From the NCBI GenBank assembly GCA_002695185.1, contig NZOF01000070.1, positions 1 to 9,797 on the forward strand: a DNA stretch of 9,797 nt, read 5' to 3'. The stretch comes from Erythrobacter sp. (lineage in GTDB: Bacteria; Pseudomonadota; Alphaproteobacteria; Sphingomonadales; Sphingomonadaceae). A program made the position numbers and the translations under genes. Below, in pieces: positions 6,460-9,797 of this stretch. Within the stretch, counting starts at the first letter, position 1. Every line of letters begins with the position of its first letter. The notes beneath the pieces were generated by a model, which had not been told where the DNA came from, did not search any database, and saw only the letters and a list, made by a program, of their open reading frames with translations.

Positions 6460-7185
6460 ATGGAAAAGCGGCAGACCGATAACTTTCAGGTCCTCATCGA
6501 CGAGGCTCGTTCGGAACAGAAGAGTTCACGCTGGCATGCCGCGACCGGCGATCTCAAACGGATCCACGAAGATCTGCCCGACGTTGCGGCGACAGCGGCA
6601 AAATACCTTGTCGACACGAGCCCCGCACTCGCTCCCCGCCTTGCCAGCACCTCTATTCGCGAAGTCGGAGCTTTTGGTGATGAAAAGCTCACCGACCAGC
6701 AATTCATCCTCACGGTCCGACGGACTCATCGAAGCGTGCTTCTCCAGGAATCTGCCAACCAGATCCTCCAGCAGCGATCCGGCGTTCGGTCGGCGAGCGA
6801 TTTCATGAGCCTTAAGGGCGCCGTCAAGGACAGCGAAAACCATGCAGGCGCAGTGGCCATCGGCGCCCTCAAGAAGCAGGGTATCGACGCACAGCGCCTG
6901 CTCGGCAACATGGATGACAAAAGCCTTCGTGCCACCTCGGTCGGGGCCTACGACCGCGTCGGACAAGAGCATCGCGACAAGCTTATCAACGCCCTTGAGA
7001 TCAATCTCCAAGGTGATGCCAAGAGCCTTGAGCCGAGTGTGAAACAGGATCCTGTCATGCGCAGTCCCCGGACCCAGTTTGCACAGTCCCGCCGCCAGCC
7101 AAGCTTTGGCCGGCGCATCGCCCAGGAAATCACTCCGATGGAGCACGATGTCCGGGCCATGATGTCGGCGGGACAAGGCCTGTAG
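6460..7185 (+). CDS. Hypothetical soluble protein, 241 aa
   Basis: I do not recognise this protein. It starts MEKRQTDNFQVLIDEARSEQ and looks largely helical and soluble, with no signal peptide or membrane segment. The C-terminal third is basic and Gln/Arg-rich (SPRTQFAQSRRQPSFGRRIA), suggesting a disordered or nucleic-acid-binding tail. I chose ATG 6460 over the in-frame TTG at 6439 because a GAGG-type ribosome binding site (6445-6448) lies about 11 bases before the ATG and the sequence reads naturally from there. It follows the relaxase gene after 178 bp and heads a run of six same-strand genes, so it may be part of the same mobile element. A role linked to DNA transfer is possible but unsupported by any motif. 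A TTTTTT run just after the stop (7187-7192) has no strong preceding stem. Confidence 0.8.
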   Translation: MEKRQTDNFQVLIDEARSEQKSSRWHAATGDLKRIHEDLPDVAATAAKYLVDTSPALAPRLASTSIREVGAFGDEKLTDQQFILTVRRTHRSVLLQESANQILQQRSGVRSASDFMSLKGAVKDSENHAGAVAIGALKKQGIDAQRLLGNMDDKSLRATSVGAYDRVGQEHRDKLINALEINLQGDAKSLEPSVKQDPVMRSPRTQFAQSRRQPSFGRRIAQEITPMEHDVRAMMSAGQGL

Positions 7186-7192
7186 GTTTTTT

Positions 7193-7234
7193 GCTCCTGT
7201 CATCCGTCATCCTAAAAAAGGTGAAACCAGGAGC
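7193..7234 (+). promoter_or_regulatory. Leader stem covering the ribosome binding site
   Basis: GCTCCTG (7193-7199) is the exact complement of CAGGAGC (7228-7234). The right arm contains the Shine-Dalgarno AGGAG, seven bases before ATG 7241. The loop is 28 bases and contains a direct repeat, GTCATCC twice (7199-7212). Pairing would close the ribosome binding site. Regulation is inferred from complementarity only. Confidence 0.35.
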
Positions 7235-7240
7235 TCTCGA

Positions 7241-7600
7241 ATGAAAACTGCATTCATCACTATCGGCGCAGCGCTCTCATTGATTGCTGCGCCGCTTTCT
7301 CATGCGCACGATAATGCGGTGCACGATCGCGCGACGCACCTGTCCATCACCAGTTGGGCTAAGCTCGGCCAGGTCGAGAGACAGATTATGATCATGGCGG
7401 CCCTCGAAGGCCTCATCATCGCATCGACCGACAGCACCGCTGCAGCGCCGCCATTCGACGTCTCCTGCCTCGTCCAGAACTCTCCGGCAGAAATCGAAAC
7501 GGCCATGCTGCAGTTGAAGGATCATTATCCCGAGCAATCCGTCATCGACGTCTACCTCGCGATCACGAAGTGCCACATCAGCATGGCGGAGACCCAATGA
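7241..7600 (+). CDS. Small secreted protein with two cysteines
   Basis: A 119-aa protein of unrecognised family. Residues 1-22 form a typical Sec signal peptide (MKTAFITIGAALSLIAAPLS, with cleavage likely after SHA), giving a mature periplasmic or secreted protein of about 97 aa. The mature part is helical and has exactly two cysteines, Cys76 and Cys111, likely to form one disulfide. The stretch VIDVYLAITKC near the end is reminiscent of small periplasmic helical proteins such as Rap1a/Tai-type immunity proteins, but the similarity is too slight for a call. AGGAG (7229-7233) seven bases upstream fixes ATG 7241. Its stop overlaps the start of the next gene (ATGA), so the two are translationally coupled and probably function together. 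Confidence 0.8.
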   Translation: MKTAFITIGAALSLIAAPLSHAHDNAVHDRATHLSITSWAKLGQVERQIMIMAALEGLIIASTDSTAAAPPFDVSCLVQNSPAEIETAMLQLKDHYPEQSVIDVYLAITKCHISMAETQ

Positions 7601-7977
7601 TGCGTAGCCTGACCCTTTATCACGCAACCACCGGCGCCAGCATCGTGATTGCAGCGCTCGCCGCCTTCTTTTCTTCCGCGGCAAGCGCTCAACAGCCAGA
7701 AACCCCCTTGGGTCAGCTCATGCAACCTGCATTTACAGAGGTTCCCGTTTCGATCGGTACCTTCCAAAATCTCACAAGCGACGGGCGAACCGCATATCTG
7801 ACCATCACGGTCGAGGCCTTGAAATGGTCCGGCGAATTTTCAGGCTGCACGAACCTCACCCCTGAAGCTCTCGGTCCTGAAATTGATAAGGCCATCGGCC
7901 TTCAATCTGCCGACACCACAGCCAAATCACCTCTTATGGAGCCACTTGTCATCGCAGCAGCGACGCTGTGCCAATAG
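7597..7977 (+). CDS. Small secreted protein with two cysteines, coupled partner
   Basis: A 126-aa protein that I do not recognise. Two ATGs stand in tandem (7597 and 7600). The first overlaps the TGA of the preceding gene as ATGA, and GCGGAG lies just upstream. A GTG further upstream (7570) is in frame but would put polar residues before the signal peptide. Residues 14-31 are the hydrophobic core and cleavage site (SIVIAALAAFF, then ASA before QQ), so the mature protein is about 95 aa and periplasmic or secreted. It carries exactly two cysteines, Cys84 and Cys125, with the second penultimate. This repeats the pattern of the preceding protein (two cysteines, one close to the C-terminus) without evident sequence similarity. 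Coupling and shared export suggest a two-component periplasmic pair. Confidence 0.8.
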   Translation: MMRSLTLYHATTGASIVIAALAAFFSSAASAQQPETPLGQLMQPAFTEVPVSIGTFQNLTSDGRTAYLTITVEALKWSGEFSGCTNLTPEALGPEIDKAIGLQSADTTAKSPLMEPLVIAAATLCQ

Positions 7978-8009
7978 GCCCTTCATCCTCAAACTTGGCA
8001 AAAACGATA

Positions 8010-8046
8010 ATCCCTTCCTACAACCTATCCAGGATCAGAAAGGGAT
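8010..8046 (+). promoter_or_regulatory. Leader stem covering the ribosome binding site
   Basis: ATCCCTT (8010-8016) is the exact complement of AAGGGAT (8040-8046). The right arm contains the Shine-Dalgarno AAGGGA, seven bases before ATG 8053. A smaller palindrome, ATCCAGGAT (8027-8035), lies in the loop. The arrangement resembles the leader at 7193-7234 although the sequences differ. Confidence 0.35.
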
Positions 8047-8052
8047 AATTTC

Positions 8053-8532
8053 ATGCCCCATATTTTAGACACGCATGCCGAGGTCCAGGTTTCGATCTTC
8101 GGTGTCACTTATTGCAAGTTCGGTATCTACCCCCGGGTCCGCAACTCCGACGACGGTCTCGACATCGTCGGCTGGGCCGCGAAGAATGCGCGGGGATCCA
8201 AAGTCGATCTTTTCGACGCGCTCATCACGAACTGCTTCAGCACATCACTGCTCAATCAAGTCTGCATCGTCACCTTTGAGCGAGAGAACCGATCCGAAGT
8301 CGACGTCAAGTTCGAGATCGACGGCGAATGCTGGGAATATCCCATGCGTGCCGTCGAATACGACGACGACACGGTTCACTACGAGATCGAGATAGACGGA
8401 GAATGGATGGACACCATGTCCGCCTTTGTCGGGGATCTCATCACCGAGGAACACTTTCCTTTCGCCGAGAACGTCGTGATGGCCTCCATGGATTTTGGCA
8501 GGACCGACGATGTCTACGCCCAGATGGGATAG
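8053..8532 (+). CDS. Highly acidic 159-aa protein with repeated EIDGE motif
   Basis: I do not recognise this protein. It has no signal peptide and no membrane segment. By my count it has about 31 Asp/Glu against 11 Lys/Arg, a net charge near -20 over 159 residues. EIDGE occurs twice, at residues 88-92 and 113-117, each flanked by aromatic residues and Met (FEIDGECWEYPM, EIEIDGEWMDTM), suggesting a duplicated beta-hairpin unit. Four cysteines are present (21, 61, 71, 93). AAGGGA (8040-8045) fixes ATG 8053. The gene lies 75 bp after the secreted pair and 19 bp before the next gene. Strong acidity on a mobile element recalls DNA-mimic anti-restriction proteins, but no ArdA-like sequence is visible and that idea is speculative. 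Confidence 0.8.
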   Translation: MPHILDTHAEVQVSIFGVTYCKFGIYPRVRNSDDGLDIVGWAAKNARGSKVDLFDALITNCFSTSLLNQVCIVTFERENRSEVDVKFEIDGECWEYPMRAVEYDDDTVHYEIEIDGEWMDTMSAFVGDLITEEHFPFAENVVMASMDFGRTDDVYAQMG

Positions 8533-8551
8533 CATTTAGAAGGAAAAGGCC

Positions 8552-8782
8552 ATGGCTTCCAGGCGTCAGCGCGAGCTCACCGAGCTTGGACAGTGCAGCG
8601 AAGAACTGGAAGCCTTGGCCAATGATGAGATCTCCCGCGACCCTGAAATTGCCAGGCTTCATGCCGAGCAAGCGATCGCGGCCAACGCCCTTGCCGATGC
8701 CGACAGGATTTTGCCCTCACAGCCTGATGAAAAGGCCGATGAGGTAGCCTTGAAAAGCATGGCAGAGGAACTCGGCTTCTGA
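8552..8782 (+). CDS. Small helical hypothetical protein, 76 aa
   Basis: A short Ala/Glu-rich protein (MASRRQRELTELGQCSEELE to AEELGF) with a basic first seven residues and a probable helical or coiled-coil body. There is no signal peptide or membrane segment. AAGGA at 8540-8544, seven bases before the ATG, is a strong ribosome binding site. It starts 19 bp after the acidic-protein gene and ends 36 bp before the next, so it fits the same transcription unit. I know no family for it. It might be a small adaptor or antitoxin-like partner, but no motif supports this. Confidence 0.7.
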   Translation: MASRRQRELTELGQCSEELEALANDEISRDPEIARLHAEQAIAANALADADRILPSQPDEKADEVALKSMAEELGF

Positions 8783-8818
8783 CGCAATCAGGCAATCGCC
8801 AAAGGCGGAAATTGACAC

Positions 8819-9172
8819 GTGCCCAAGAACAAGAAGACGATTATCGACGGACTTGGCTATGAGATCGACCTCGAGCAGGTCGGATCCAAGCTCAAGATTA
8901 CGACGACGGCCACACCGAATGGCATCGCGCTCGCCCGCTTCGACGTCGATATCGTCAAGGCATTTCTCGACCGCGCCATCAGTCTCCCACGCTCGGAGCC
9001 TGCCCAAGAACCCCTTTCCGGCTCGGTCATTCTCTCCTTTAACGAAGGGACACCGCCCTTCATCAGGCTCGAGGATGGAGGAGATGCCATCGACATCCAT
9101 CCTGCATCGTGGCTACCGCTATCGCTGGAACTTGCTCTCTTTGCTCCATGGCTGAACGTCGAAGCAGCCTGA
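8819..9172 (+). CDS. Hypothetical protein, 117 aa, GTG start
   Basis: Starts at GTG 8819, giving VPKNKKTIIDGLGYEIDLEQ. GGCGG (8804-8808), ten bases upstream, is the likely ribosome binding site and forms the right arm of a small CGCC-AAA-GGCG hairpin (8797-8807). There is no signal peptide. The pattern suggests a compact mixed alpha/beta fold: a beta-rich start, a helix around FDVDIVKAFLDRAISL, and strands around SGSVILSFNEGTPPFIRLED. A hydrophobic tail follows (SWLPLSLELALFAPWL). I do not recognise the family. It is the last gene before the strong intrinsic terminator that begins 23 bp after its stop. Confidence 0.75.
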   Translation: MPKNKKTIIDGLGYEIDLEQVGSKLKITTTATPNGIALARFDVDIVKAFLDRAISLPRSEPAQEPLSGSVILSFNEGTPPFIRLEDGGDAIDIHPASWLPLSLELALFAPWLNVEAA

Positions 9173-9195
9173 GCACTGCAAAAAATGATCCCCTG

Positions 9196-9230
9196 AAAGG
9201 CCCGGCCGCAAAGCCGGGCCTTTTTCGTTT
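9196..9230 (+). terminator. Rho-independent terminator
   Basis: AAAGGCCCGGC (9196-9206) and GCCGGGCCTTT (9213-9223) form a perfect 11-bp stem around CGCAAA, followed by a T-rich tail (TTTTTCGTTT ending at 9230). It closes the run of genes that ends at 9172 and separates it from the gene beginning at 9250. Confidence 0.93.
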
Positions 9231-9249
9231 CACAACAGGAGTTGATATC

Positions 9250-9797
9250 GTGACGTACAAAGCATGCGTACGCGCGCGCCTCGTGCGCCATGAATTGACC
9301 AATAGCCTTGGCATCAGGGGTCAATTGGAAGCCGACGGCAAAACCTACAGCTACGAGACCAGATCCACGATCAAGGACGCAGTCAATCGCATCTACAAGG
9401 CCGTCAACTGGACACCCGCGAAAAATGACGAAATCATACTCGATGGCGACTTCATCCAGGGTCATGTCATCATCGACCATATCGAGAGATGGGAACCAGC
9501 CGCCTACCAACCGCTAGCAGCGCATAAGACACTGGTCGACACGCTCGGCAAGGTGCTTCCGGAGATCCCGGAGTTCAATCGGCTGATCCGGCACCACGCA
9601 TACAATGACAACGGCGAAACCATCCGCATCGCCCGATGGCAAACACCAGCCAGTGGCAGGATCGGCCGGCACTTCGTCCCGACAATCATCAGCGCAATTC
9701 TCATGGACGGCGAACTGCGCTTCAGGGCTCAATCGCAGCAAGGTGCGAGGTCAGTCCCCCTCCACGCCATCAAAATGCAGCCCCTACTCGAAGCTGC
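9250..9797 (+). CDS. Hypothetical protein, 3' end beyond window (partial)
   Basis: An open frame runs from GTG 9250 to the right edge, covering 182 codons. AGGAG (9237-9241) lies eight bases before the GTG and supports this start. The visible protein begins VTYKACVRARLVRHELTNSL and continues with GIRGQLEADGKTYSYETRS, then GDFIQGHVIIDHIERWEPAA and RIARWQTPASGRIGRHFVPT. It is soluble, basic at the start and mixed alpha/beta, and I do not recognise it. It sits directly after the intrinsic terminator and so should have its own promoter in the narrow gap or depend on readthrough. Codon use resembles that of the upstream hypothetical genes. Confidence 0.8.
   Translation, partial: MTYKACVRARLVRHELTNSLGIRGQLEADGKTYSYETRSTIKDAVNRIYKAVNWTPAKNDEIILDGDFIQGHVIIDHIERWEPAAYQPLAAHKTLVDTLGKVLPEIPEFNRLIRHHAYNDNGETIRIARWQTPASGRIGRHFVPTIISAILMDGELRFRAQSQQGARSVPLHAIKMQPLLEA

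Noticed and set aside
6526..7203. A 225-codon minus-strand open frame opposite the 241-aa gene
   Set aside because: It lies opposite a plus-strand gene that has a ribosome binding site, natural composition and same-strand neighbours; the minus frame reads as a shadow.
7570..7596. GTG at 7570 as start of the second secreted protein
   Set aside because: It would place polar residues before the signal peptide and has no ribosome binding site, whereas ATG 7597 gives an ATGA overlap.

Overview
The window is GC-rich with codon use typical of an alphaproteobacterium. A Pro/Ala/Thr-linked, lipobox-bearing S8 protease and a MOBQ-type relaxase together suggest a sphingomonad-like host (Sphingomonas, Novosphingobium or Erythrobacter type), but that placement is inference. 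The relaxase and the many small unrecognised genes point to a plasmid or integrated mobile element. No rRNA, tRNA, CRISPR array or insertion sequence was seen.

Layout. 1-435: apparently decayed coding sequence in which a plausible reading frame is broken by a frameshift and an internal stop. 436-1104: MT-A70-type adenine methyltransferase whose catalytic DPPW reads TPPW. 1244-1747: small membrane protein whose best ribosome binding site points to an in-frame ATT codon at 1199, not the first ATG. 1748-2917 (minus): unrecognised 389-aa protein whose stop codon abuts that of the membrane-protein gene. A perfect stem with a TTCG loop lies in its last codons. 2918-3054: divergent promoter region. 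3055-5388: 777-aa lipoprotein with a subtilisin-like (S8) protease domain and a probable C-terminal outer-membrane beta-barrel, followed by a very stable hairpin. 5514-6281: compact 255-aa MobA/MobL relaxase with catalytic Tyr25 and a histidine cluster but no C-terminal extension.

6460-9172: a run of six closely spaced same-strand genes, probably one transcription unit. It encodes a 241-aa soluble protein, two translationally coupled secreted proteins with two cysteines each, a strongly acidic 159-aa protein, a 76-aa helical protein and a 117-aa GTG-start protein. It ends at a textbook intrinsic terminator (9196-9230). A further GTG-start gene begins at 9250 and runs off the right edge.

Function can be assigned only to the methyltransferase fold, the protease and the relaxase. 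The most unusual signals are the TPPW substitution, the probable ATT start beneath a hairpin that covers the ribosome binding site, similar pairing in other leaders, the NalP-like lipidated protease architecture, and the uncharacterised six-gene run beside the relaxase.
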